Shown: positions 9,041 to 19,950 of the stretch, one piece after another
Numbering within the stretch: position 1 is the stretch's first letter
Layout of the letters: every line of letters starts with the position of its first letter
Assembly: GCA_002238925.1 (NCBI GenBank)
Contig: MPNH01000018.1
Span: 1 to 64,000 of the forward strand
DNA: 64,000 nt
Origin: Spirochaetaceae bacterium bin103
GTDB lineage: Bacteria; Spirochaetota; Spirochaetia; SZUA-6; Bin103
Direction of reading: 5' to 3'
The notes under the pieces: generated by a model
What the model was told of the DNA's origin: nothing
The model's database searches: none
The model's input: the letters and a program-made list of their open reading frames with translations, nothing else
Position numbers and translations under genes: made by a program

Positions 9041-10027
9041 ATGGCAGAACGTGACGTGACGCCGGCGCGCATGGCGGGCAACTTCAGCCCGCGTGCCGTC
9101 GGGGTGGTAATCGGCGTCGTCGTATTATTCGCAATTGTGGTATCGAGCGTGTTCGTGGTGGATCAGCGGGAAACCGCGGTGGTGCTGCGCTTCGGGAGAT
9201 TCCAGCGCACCGCCGACGAGGGCCTGCATTTCAAGCTGCCGTTCGGCATCGACCGCAACATCAACGTCGAAACCCAGCAGATCAAGAAGCTGGAGTTCGG
9301 CTACCGCACGGAACGCGCGGGCGTGCAGACCGTATTCTCGGCGCAGGATTTTCCGGGAGAATCGATCATGCTGACCGGCGACCTCAACATCGTCGACGTC
9401 GAGTGGTCGATCCAGTACCGCATCGTCGACCCGCGCGCGTATCTGTTCAACGTGCTCGACCAGGAGAAAACGCTGCGCGACATTTCGCAGTCGGTGATCA
9501 ACCAACTGGTTGGCGACCGGGCCATCCTGGACGTGATCGGCGCCGAGCGCGAGAACATCGAGTTCATCGGACAGGAGCGCATGAACGATATTTTCGCCTC
9601 CTACGAGCTCGGCATACGCGTGACCGCCCTCAAGCTGCAGAACATCGTGCCGCCCAAGGGCGCCGTGCAGAACGCGTTCGAGGACGTGAACAAGGCGATT
9701 CAGGATCGCAGCCGTTTCATTGAGGAGGGCAAGGAAGCCTACAACCAGGCCATTCCGCGCGCCCGCGGCCAAGCGCTTCAGATCATCCAGGAAGCAGAGG
9801 GTTACAAGGAGGAACGCATCAACCGCGCCTTGGGTGACACCGCCCGCTTCCGCGCCGTGTACGAGGAGTACGCGCGCAACCCGGAAGTGACGCGCGCGCG
9901 CCTGTACTACGAGATGTTCGAGAACGTGTTTCTTACCGCCGACGGCACCGACCTGATCGACCGCAACCTCGATAACTTCATTCCTTTGAAGAACCTCGTT
10001 CCCACCTTCCAAGGAGCCACCCAGTGA
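9041..10027 (+). CDS. hflK: HflK, membrane SPFH protease modulator
   Basis: A 328-residue SPFH/band-7 protein. One N-terminal membrane segment (VGVVIGVVVLFAIVVSSVFVV, about residues 20-40) is followed by the band-7 domain (VDQRETAVVLRFGRF at its start) and a long C-terminal helix rich in Glu, Arg and Ala (about residues 200-275, RARGQALQIIQEAEGYKEER). HflK forms a large cage with HflC around the membrane protease FtsH and modulates its access to substrates. It is shorter than the E. coli protein because the Gly/Pro-rich cytoplasmic N-terminus is missing. ATG 9041 has an AGGGGGAG ribosome binding site at about 9029-9037. The stop overlaps the hflC start by four bases. Confidence 0.93.
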   Translation: MAERDVTPARMAGNFSPRAVGVVIGVVVLFAIVVSSVFVVDQRETAVVLRFGRFQRTADEGLHFKLPFGIDRNINVETQQIKKLEFGYRTERAGVQTVFSAQDFPGESIMLTGDLNIVDVEWSIQYRIVDPRAYLFNVLDQEKTLRDISQSVINQLVGDRAILDVIGAERENIEFIGQERMNDIFASYELGIRVTALKLQNIVPPKGAVQNAFEDVNKAIQDRSRFIEEGKEAYNQAIPRARGQALQIIQEAEGYKEERINRALGDTARFRAVYEEYARNPEVTRARLYYEMFENVFLTADGTDLIDRNLDNFIPLKNLVPTFQGATQ

Positions 10028-11022
10028 AAAAGGGCGTAACCGTAGGCGTCGTCGCCTTATTCTTGATCATCGTGTTCCTGATGCTCGGCCCCCTGTGGGT
10101 GCTGCAGGAAGGCGAGCAGGCCGTGCTGCTGCAGTTCGGACGCATCGTGGCATCGCACCAGGACGCCGGGCTGAAACTGAAGACCCCGGTGATCGACCGG
10201 GTGGTGAAGTTCCCGAAGAAGATCCTGTCATGGGACGGCGCGGCGCAGCGCATCCCCACCGAGGAGAACCAGTTCATCTGGGTGGACACCACCGCGCGCT
10301 GGCGGATCGCCGACCCGGGCTTGTTCTACGAGTCGGTGACCACCATCGACCAGGCCGCCTCGCGTCTCGATGACATCATCGACTCGGAGGTACGCAAGAT
10401 CATCTCCCGTAACCCGCTCACCGAGGCGGTGCGCGACTCTGACGTGATCAACGAGATCGAGCGGCGCAACGTGTTCGCCACCGCGGGTGCTCAGGAAAGC
10501 ATCGACGACAGCGTGATCGTGGACACATTCACGCAGATCACCTACCCGGCAATTCAGACCGGGCGCACAAATCTGTCCGACGAGGTTATCACCGAGGCCA
10601 CGCGGCTGATCCCGCAGTTCGGCATTGAACTGATCGACGTGGTCATCCGCCAGATCAAGTATTCCGACGACCTGACCGAAAGCGTGTACAACCGCATGAT
10701 CGCCGACCGGCAGCAGATCGCGCAGGCGTTCCGCTCCGACGGCGAGGGACAGAAGGCGGACTGGCTCGGCCAGCGTTCGCGCGAGCTGAACGTGGTCCTG
10801 TCGGCGGCGCGCCGGCAGGCGGAGGAGATCAAGGGCGACGCCGACGCGCAGGCGGCCAACATCTACGCCGAGGCGTACAACCAGGATCCGGAGTTCTACG
10901 AGTTCTGGAAGGCAATCGAGGCGTACCGGACGCTGATGCCACGGTTCCGCAAGACCTTGACCACCGACGCCGAGTTTTTCAAGTACCTGTACAGAAAGGA
11001 AGGGCAGCTGGCGCGACCATAG
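10024..11022 (+). CDS. hflC: HflC, membrane SPFH protease modulator
   Basis: A 332-residue partner of HflK with the same layout: a membrane segment at residues 5-23 (VGVVALFLIIVFLMLGPLW), the band-7 domain opening with LQEGEQAVLLQFGRIV, and a helical tail with ARRQAEEIKGDADAQAANIY. The late motif DPEFYEFWKAIEAYR is typical of HflC and helps tell it from HflK. The GTG start at 10024 lies within GTGA, overlapping the hflK stop, so the two are made from one message in matched amounts. Together they should control FtsH in the inner membrane. The next gene, murE, begins 30 bases downstream and is probably co-transcribed. Confidence 0.93.
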   Translation: MKKGVTVGVVALFLIIVFLMLGPLWVLQEGEQAVLLQFGRIVASHQDAGLKLKTPVIDRVVKFPKKILSWDGAAQRIPTEENQFIWVDTTARWRIADPGLFYESVTTIDQAASRLDDIIDSEVRKIISRNPLTEAVRDSDVINEIERRNVFATAGAQESIDDSVIVDTFTQITYPAIQTGRTNLSDEVITEATRLIPQFGIELIDVVIRQIKYSDDLTESVYNRMIADRQQIAQAFRSDGEGQKADWLGQRSRELNVVLSAARRQAEEIKGDADAQAANIYAEAYNQDPEFYEFWKAIEAYRTLMPRFRKTLTTDAEFFKYLYRKEGQLARP

Positions 11023-11052
11023 CAGCCCGTCGCGTATCGTCCACGCGGGCAG

Positions 11053-12663
11053 ATGAATCCGCTGCCGCTTTCGCACCTGGTCGCAGCCGTGCGGCCCGGC
11101 GCGATCCGCGGGCGCGTGGACCGGGCGGTTACCGAGCTGTGCTACGACAGCCGCGCCGTTCGCCCCGGCGCGGCGTTCTTCGCGCAGCCCGGCGCTCACG
11201 TCGACGGCCACCGCTTCATCGACGATGCGGTGGCGGCTGGCGCGGTCGCCGTCGTACACAGCCTTGAGTTGAGCAGTCTGCCGTTGAGCGGGCACCGGCC
11301 CGGCGTAACCTGGATCCGGGTCGCGGACCCGGCGGCCGCGCTGTCCGCGGCCGCGGCGTGGGTTTTTTGGCATTCCCGCCCGGGGCGGGGCGTCGCGGGG
11401 GGGGCGGGGGCGTGCTTTTTCGGCCATCCGTGCCGGGAGCTGACCATGGTGGGGGTCACGGGGACCAACGGCAAGAGCACCACCGCCTGGTGGATCTACG
11501 GCCTGCTGCGCGCACTGCAGGTGCCGGCCGGGCTGATTTCGACCGTGGGGGTGGACTACGGCGCCGGCCTGGTGCCCAACCCCGAACACGTCACCACTCC
11601 GCTGGCGGTGGAGATGCACGCGGCGTTGCGCGCCATGGTGGACGCCGGGCTGCACACCGCCGTGGTGGAGGCGTCGTCGTGGGCGCTGGCCGGCGGCAGC
11701 AAGCGGCTGGCCGACCTGCGCTTCGACAGCGGCGTACTGACCAGCTTCAGCCACGACCACCTCGAGTTGCACGGCACCGCGGAGGCTTATCTCGCCGCCA
11801 AGCTCAACCTGTTTCGCGCCTTGCGCGGGTGCGGCGGTGGGGGCGGTGGCAGCGCGATCGCGCCGCCGCACCTGGTTCGGCAGGTACGCGCCGTGACCAC
11901 CCGTCCGGTGTATGCCTTCGGCATCGCGGATGCCGAAGGCGCGGGCGGCGAATCGTGGGCGTGCTCGGCCGCCGGCGGCGGCGATGGCGGCGTCCGTGGA
12001 GCGGTGCCGTTCACCCTGCACCTCGATGGCGAGGCGGTGCCAGCGTCACTCGCGGCCCGCGGGCGGTTCAACCTCGACAACTGCCTGGCCGCGGCATCGG
12101 TGGTGGCACGGCAGTGCGGCGTACCGGCGGCCGGACTGAGCGGCCCGATCGGCGCACTGCGGCTGCCGCCGGGACACCTTGAGGCGGTAGAATTGGGGCA
12201 GCCGTTCCAGTTGATTGTCGACTATGCACATACCCCGGAAGCGTTCAGCGCCACCCTGTCCCTGCTCGCGCAACAGGCCCGCGGCCGCGGTGGGCGGGTA
12301 ATTGCGGTGTTCGGTTCGGCGGGCGAGCGCGATCTCCACAAGCGGGCGATGCAGGGGCGGGTGGCCGACCGGTTCGCGGACCTGATCGTGCTGACCGATG
12401 AGGACTGCCGCGGCGAAGACCCGGCGGCGATCCTGCGCGAAATCGCGGCCGGATGTTCCGGGCGCAGCGAGGGAGACGACCTGATCATGGAAGTCGACCG
12501 GCGCGCTGCCATCGCTCGCGCGGTCGCGGCCGCCCGCGGCGGCGACGTGGTGGCGCTGCTCGGCAAGGGCCACGAAGCCTCGATGATCGGCCCCGACGGC
12601 GCCCGGCCGTGGGACGAACGCGCCGCCGCCGAAGATGCGCTGCGCACGGCAGGCTGGGGCTGA
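11053..12663 (+). CDS. murE: MurE-type UDP-MurNAc-tripeptide ligase
   Basis: Mur ligase adding the third amino acid to UDP-MurNAc-L-Ala-D-Glu. It has 536 residues as read, about 518 after removing a duplicated 54 bp. Domain order is the N-terminal UDP-binding part (DSRAVRPGAAFFAQPG), the ATPase P-loop VGVTGTNGKSTT, TTPLAVEM and EASSWAL motifs, DYAHTPEAF, and the C-terminal domain with FGSAGERDLHKR. Where E. coli has the meso-DAP-selecting DNPR, this protein has TDEDCRGEDP, so the diamino acid is unlikely to be chosen by the standard DAP rule; ornithine, as in Treponema and Borrelia, is possible (inference). A Gly-rich insert (CGGGGGGS, about residue 262) is also present. Confidence 0.9.
   Translation: MNPLPLSHLVAAVRPGAIRGRVDRAVTELCYDSRAVRPGAAFFAQPGAHVDGHRFIDDAVAAGAVAVVHSLELSSLPLSGHRPGVTWIRVADPAAALSAAAAWVFWHSRPGRGVAGGAGACFFGHPCRELTMVGVTGTNGKSTTAWWIYGLLRALQVPAGLISTVGVDYGAGLVPNPEHVTTPLAVEMHAALRAMVDAGLHTAVVEASSWALAGGSKRLADLRFDSGVLTSFSHDHLELHGTAEAYLAAKLNLFRALRGCGGGGGGSAIAPPHLVRQVRAVTTRPVYAFGIADAEGAGGESWACSAAGGGDGGVRGAVPFTLHLDGEAVPASLAARGRFNLDNCLAAASVVARQCGVPAAGLSGPIGALRLPPGHLEAVELGQPFQLIVDYAHTPEAFSATLSLLAQQARGRGGRVIAVFGSAGERDLHKRAMQGRVADRFADLIVLTDEDCRGEDPAAILREIAAGCSGRSEGDDLIMEVDRRAAIARAVAAARGGDVVALLGKGHEASMIGPDGARPWDERAAAEDALRTAGWG
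11362..11440. repeat. 54 bp duplication with G-rich middle in murE
   Basis: The segment coding VFWHSRPG (from 11362) is a degraded copy of the one coding FFGHPCRE (from 11416); between them the DNA is mostly G. Other MurE proteins go straight from the first aromatic strand to the Hxx-R-L segment before the P-loop, so the second copy is likely the authentic one. The period of 54 keeps the frame. Confidence 0.7.
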
Positions 12664-12668
12664 GGCTG

Positions 12669-15480
12669 ATGGCAGCCGAGCACGGCGTGGCGACGAGCGC
12701 CGCGCCACAGGTACGCGGCGGCGTACGCCCACGGATGCGAGCCAGGCTGCTCCTGCCGTGGTTGGCGCCGCTTGGGACGCGGGCGGCTCGCCTTCTGTGG
12801 TGCGGGACACTCCTGTTGGCGGGAGCATTACTGACGGCGCAACCGCAGCCGGCGGCGGGGCAACCGGCGATGGTGACCGTGGCCGCGACGAGCGCGGTGG
12901 CCGCGCTGTCCGGCGAGCGGCTCGCCGCCAGCGCAGCCTGGCTGCTCGGCGAGTGGTACGGTCCCGCGTTCGCCGCACGCACGGCGCCCGCCGGCGCGGC
13001 AGCGGCGCCGACGGCAGCGCAATCGGCTGCGCGGCTGCTGCTGGCGCTGACCGAGACCGATCGCGGACTGCATCTGCACAGCGAGCTGGTCGCCAGCGGC
13101 CGCTCGCTGGGCGTGCGCAATGCCTGGCTGCCGCACGGCTCCCTGGGCGCGGTCACCGCTACCGCCGCCGGAGACGGGTACCTGTTGTGGTCGCAGGCAC
13201 GCCGCTTCCCGCACCTGCGCGACCTGGCTGCGCCACCGCGGCGCAGCGCGCTGTTGCCGGCCGCCGGGTTGACCCGGCTCCTGCAGCGGCCGGTCACCGG
13301 CCGCGACGTGCAGACTGCGGCCGCCTATCCGGGCGGCGTCCTGGTGCTGCTGGCGGATGGCCCGGTCGCCCTCGGGCACGGGTTCGACATCGTCCCGGAC
13401 ACGGCCGCGTGGCTCGCCTGGCGCGAGGGACCGGCGGCGGCCGCCGCACCGTGGCGCAACCTGTTCGCGTTGCAAGACGGGCGTGTGCTGCTGGAACCCT
13501 GGAGCGGCGACCCGGTGGTAACCGCTCCGGATCACGTAGGCGCACAGCCGCTGGCCCCGGAAGGCTTGTTTTCCGGGACCCCGGCCGGGCTCAGGTGGGC
13601 GCACGGCCGCTGGCCCGGTAGGGCTTGTTTCCCGGGCCCGGGGCCGGTGCCCCGCCAGCCGGCAGCCTGCTGGCCGTCGCCGCTGACGGCACCGCCGCAT
13701 GGCACACGCCGGGCGCGCTGATCATGCGTGCCTCCGGAGCGGACGAAGCCAGCTCCGTGCGCCTGCCGCTCGGCGCCGCCGTGCCGTCCGCCAGCGCCGC
13801 CGACGGCGGCGGCACCGTGTGGATGTTCGACCCCCGCGAACGCCGTATCCGGGCATTCGCCGCCACCGCCGCCAGCGGCCTGCGCCAGGTCCTGGCGGTC
13901 ACTCCAATGCTGCCCGCGGAGGAGCTGGGCGGCGTGCAGGCACTGGCGGTAACCGCCGGCGGACAATTCCTGATTGGTTCGCAGCGCGCGGTGTGGAGCA
14001 TCGACCGGCGCGGCATGCCGCGCTGGGCGCTGCGCCTGCTGCAGACGCAGCCGCGGCAGCGGCTGCCGCAAGCGTTCCGCCTGACCGCCGGCGGGGCGCA
14101 TGGCACGTTCCTGCTGCTCGACCGCAGCACCGGCAGCGTACACCGGTTCAGCGAGCAGCCGGAGCCGGCGGCGGCCCCGCACCTGACCTCAGTCGAGGCC
14201 CCGAAGCCGGGCGCGGTGGCCGCCGCCGCCACCGACAGCGCCATGCACGCCGCCGAGCGTGCCTGGCAGCGGCGCCAGCCGGAGTCCGCCGCACTGCTGC
14301 TCGCTGCCGCCGGCCGCCAGCTCAAGCGGTGGCACGCCGCCGACCCGCTCGCGAACGGCATCGAGCGGCGCTCGACCGCCATCGAGCAGCTCAGCGAAAC
14401 CGTCGAACACGCGCGGTACGGGGAGCCGCCGCTCACGGCGCGCATTGTCCCCGCCCGCTACCACCCGGCGCTCGCCGCATATTACGATGCACATCCGTTG
14501 GCGCTGACCATTCGCAACGCCGCACGGGACCGACCTACCGCCGAGATTGCGCTCGCTGTCGCGGGTGCGGCCAGCGCCATCACCGTGTCCGTTCCGGCGC
14601 TGGCCGCCGGTGCAGAAACCACGCTGCCGGTGCGGCTGCACGCCGGCGGCCGCGCGCGGTGCCCGGGGGTGCAGAACCCGCGCTGCGGGTGGGGCGGCCC
14701 GCGGGGGGCGCCCCCGGCCGCACCGGCGTGCCGTACCACACCACGCTGTGGCTGAGCGCCGCCGCGGACTCCGGCGCCGCGCCGGTGCTCAGCGCGCAGG
14801 CGCTCACGGTGGAGCCGGAGCACTGCCTGCCGGAGCATGCCGCGGTCAGCCTCGTCGACGCCGCTCACGCGGCGTTTCTGCGCTGGCATCTGGCGGACGC
14901 GGCCACCACGCCGTCCCTGGCAGCACCGAGTGGGCTGACCGCCTACCCCCTGATCGACCGAGTGGCACAGCTCGCGGATGTGGCCGCCGGCGGACGCTGC
15001 CTGCAGACGCCGAACCGTACGCTGGCGGCGCTGTCCGGCAGCGCGACCGACTGGGCATTGGCCGTGGCCGGTGTGTTGCACCAACGCGGCACGCCCGTTG
15101 CGCTACTCGCAGCCGGCGGAGCGGACGCCGCGGCGACGCCGGTCCTGGTGCTGGCGTGGTTGGAGTCCGGCGGCGAAGCAGTCGATCCGGCGGCGCCGAG
15201 TGTGCCGTCCGCCGCGCAGCAGCGAATAGCCGCATACCTTGGGGAGGCGGCGCAACCGGTCCCGCCCGGCCGCGTGTGGGCGTTGTTGCCGCACGCGACG
15301 GCGGACGGCGGCGGCGCGGCTGCGTGGAGCGCGGCCGGCAGCGCGGCCGCGTCGACGGCGCTGGCGACGGACGCGGTCCATATTGTGACCGTCGCCGCGG
15401 GCCAGGACGCCCGCCCGCCGGCGGCGCAGGCAGTCCTGCCCGTCGTCGGCCCGGACGACCTCGGCGACCGCAACGGATAG
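12669..15480 (+). CDS. Large secreted protein, two frameshifting duplications
   Basis: One gene read in three frames: 12669 to about 13600, then about 13600 to 14680, then to the stop at 15480. Each switch falls on a 59 bp duplication; removing both gives 2694 nt and an 897-residue protein. A signal peptide (LLWCGTLLLAGALLTAQPQPAAG, about residues 38-60) predicts export. The middle has beta-propeller-like strands (GTVWMFDPRERRIRAFAA, AVWSIDRRGMPRWAL). Next comes a helical stretch and an immunoglobulin-like strand set after YHPALAAYYDAHPLALTIRN. The C-terminal part (LQTPNRTLAALSGSATDWAL) matches the outline of a transglutaminase-like domain in large spirochaete proteins, but the expected GDCDD core reads GSATD, so the catalytic Cys is missing. 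The family resemblance is from memory and should be treated as inference. It starts six bases after murE. Confidence 0.6.
13536..13653. repeat. 59 bp tandem imperfect duplication, frameshifting
   Basis: Copy 1 is 13536-13594 and copy 2 is 13595-13653; both read G-T-x-GGCGCAC-x-GCCGCTGGCCC and later GGCTTGTTT-CCGGG. The shift of 59 (two modulo three) moves the gene from the first to the second frame, exactly as the coding evidence requires. Confidence 0.85.
14611..14728. repeat. 59 bp imperfect duplication with G/C-runs, frameshifting
   Basis: TGCAGAA at 14611 recurs at 14670, followed by related sequence in which most differences in copy 2 are changes to G or C. The period is again 59 and again matches the frame change of the host gene. 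Confidence 0.75.
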
Positions 15481-18449
<2,969 letters not shown>

Positions 18450-18546
18450 CGCTCCGCGTCGCGCGGGTTGAACCTGCTCGATAGTGGGGAGGGAGTCGGC
18501 GGCGCCGGTCAGTGGACTGCTATCGCGGGCTACGAACGGGCGGCTT

Positions 18547-18939
18547 CTAGCGCTTGGAGAACTGGAACCGGCGGCGCGCCTTCGGCTGGCCGTACTTTTT
18601 GCGTTCCACCATGCGCCGGTCGCGGGTCAGCATGCCGTTGGCCCGCAAGGCGCGCCGGTTGGTCTCGTCGTGGCTAACGAGAGCACGCGCGAGACCGTGC
18701 CGGCAGGCGCCGGCCTGGCCATGCGTACCGCCGCCCACGACGCGTATCAGCACGTCGTAGTTGGTGAGGTTGTCGGTCACGTCGAGCGGTTCGACCACTT
18801 CCCGCTCCAGTTCGGCCGCGCTGAAGTAAACATTGAGCGAGCGGCCGTTTACATCGATCTTGCCGCTGCCGTTGCGCAGGTATACGCGGGCCACCGCGGT
18901 CTTGCGACGACCGGTGCCCATTGCCAGGTTGACTGCCAC
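18547..18939 (-). CDS. rpsI: 30S ribosomal protein S9
   Basis: A 130-residue small-subunit protein. It has the S9 signature GTGRRKTAVARVYLRNGSG at the N-terminus, RVVGGGTHGQAGACRHGLAR in the middle, and the basic tail ending QFSKR, whose last residues reach the P-site tRNA. Length and all segments match the family. It is encoded 21 bases after rplM, the usual pairing. Confidence 0.98.
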   Translation of the reverse strand: MAVNLAMGTGRRKTAVARVYLRNGSGKIDVNGRSLNVYFSAAELEREVVEPLDVTDNLTNYDVLIRVVGGGTHGQAGACRHGLARALVSHDETNRRALRANGMLTRDRRMVERKKYGQPKARRRFQFSKR

Positions 18940-18960
18940 GCTATCGTTGCTCCCTTATCG

Positions 18961-19398
18961 TCATAACGCGTATTCCTCCGGCTTCTGAGCCGCGTGCGGG
19001 TGCGCGTCATCCGCATAGATCTTGACATTTCCAAACAGCTTCCGGCCGAGACGGCCCTTCGGCAGCATGCCGCGCACCGCTTGCTCCATCGGAAACACCG
19101 GCTTGCGCGCGACCACCTTGCGGTAGTTCTCGGTCTTCAGGCCGCCCGGGTAGCCGGAATGGCGGTAGTACTGCTTCTGGTCCATCTTTCTGCCGGTTAC
19201 CACCGCATGCCGGGCGTTGATCACGATTACGTGGTCACCCACCTCCTGGTGCGGCGTGTAGTAGGGCCGATGCTTGCCGCGCAACAGGGTCGCGACCTGG
19301 GTAGCCACTCGCCCGAGCGGATGACCGCCAGCATCAATGATGTACCACTTGCGCGCAATGTCGCGCGGATTGAGGAATAGAGTTTGTGAGGATTCCAT
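18961..19398 (-). CDS. rplM: 50S ribosomal protein L13
   Basis: A 145-residue large-subunit protein that binds early in 50S assembly. Motifs are WYIIDAGGHPLGRVATQVA near the N-terminus, GDHVIVINARHAVVTGRK, YRHSGYPGGLK and MLPKGRLGRKLFGNVKIY. ATG 19398 (MESSQTLFLNP) fits the family length; the frame stays open further upstream, but a strong promoter lies there at 19446-19475. rpsI follows directly, so the two form the normal rplM-rpsI operon. Confidence 0.97.
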   Translation of the reverse strand: MESSQTLFLNPRDIARKWYIIDAGGHPLGRVATQVATLLRGKHRPYYTPHQEVGDHVIVINARHAVVTGRKMDQKQYYRHSGYPGGLKTENYRKVVARKPVFPMEQAVRGMLPKGRLGRKLFGNVKIYADDAHPHAAQKPEEYAL

Positions 19399-19445
19399 GG
19401 ATAGATTCTCGATTCGGGCCGGCGCCAAGGGCGCGGAGCCGGCCA

Positions 19446-19475
19446 AAGTTAGTGCAAGCCGTGGTGCGCTGTCAA
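19446..19475 (-). promoter_or_regulatory. Promoter of the rplM-rpsI operon
   Basis: On the minus strand a consensus -35 TTGACA (19475-19470), an 18-base spacer and TAACTT (19451-19446). The start point would be near 19439, about 40 bases before the rplM ATG. It also shows that the longer upstream reading frame is not the real start. Confidence 0.65.
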
Positions 19476-19537
19476 CCCGAAGCGCACGCCACTGCACGCC
19501 ACGCCCGGGCGGCGACCCGATTCCCGGCGCGTAGCCG

Positions 19538-19801
19538 TCAGTCGGCCTTGCCACCCTCCTGGCCGGCCGACCGTTCGGCCTCGAGCCGTTCTTCCTCCTC
19601 TTCCTTCCGGGCCTCGATCTTGTCCTTGATGTCGGCGATGCCGACGAAGAACGACACCAGGCCGATCAGCACCGCCACGATCGGAATGCCTCCCTTGAGG
19701 AACTCCAGCATCTCGTCCCACCAACCCGGAGCCCAGGGAACCGGCAACAGGGTGTAGACGGCGAACACCACCAGAACGAGCCCGATCAACAGTGCTACCA
19801 A
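19538..19801 (-). CDS. Small two-helix membrane protein
   Basis: An 87-residue protein with two likely membrane helices (residues 2-19, VALLIGLVLVVFAVYTLL, and 38-56, GGIPIVAVLIGLVSFFVGI) joined by a Trp/Pro-rich loop (PVPWAPGWWDEMLEFLK). The C-terminus is a highly charged helix (KDKIEARKEEEEERLEAE), probably cytoplasmic and able to form a coiled coil. I do not recognise a named family. It lies alone, downstream of the lipoprotein gene and upstream of the L13 promoter, on the same strand. No function can be assigned. Confidence 0.65.
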   Translation of the reverse strand: MVALLIGLVLVVFAVYTLLPVPWAPGWWDEMLEFLKGGIPIVAVLIGLVSFFVGIADIKDKIEARKEEEEERLEAERSAGQEGGKAD

Positions 19802-19950
19802 GATTGCTCCTCCGATCCTTCAAGCGCGGGTCGATACACCGCCATACCATACTCGCCGCGCAACGACTCGATCAACGACGGTTTCAGGCCCACGAGCCCG
19901 CGGCGAACTTGAGCCGCTGGCAGCCTGCTTCACGGCCGCCGGATGCCCGG

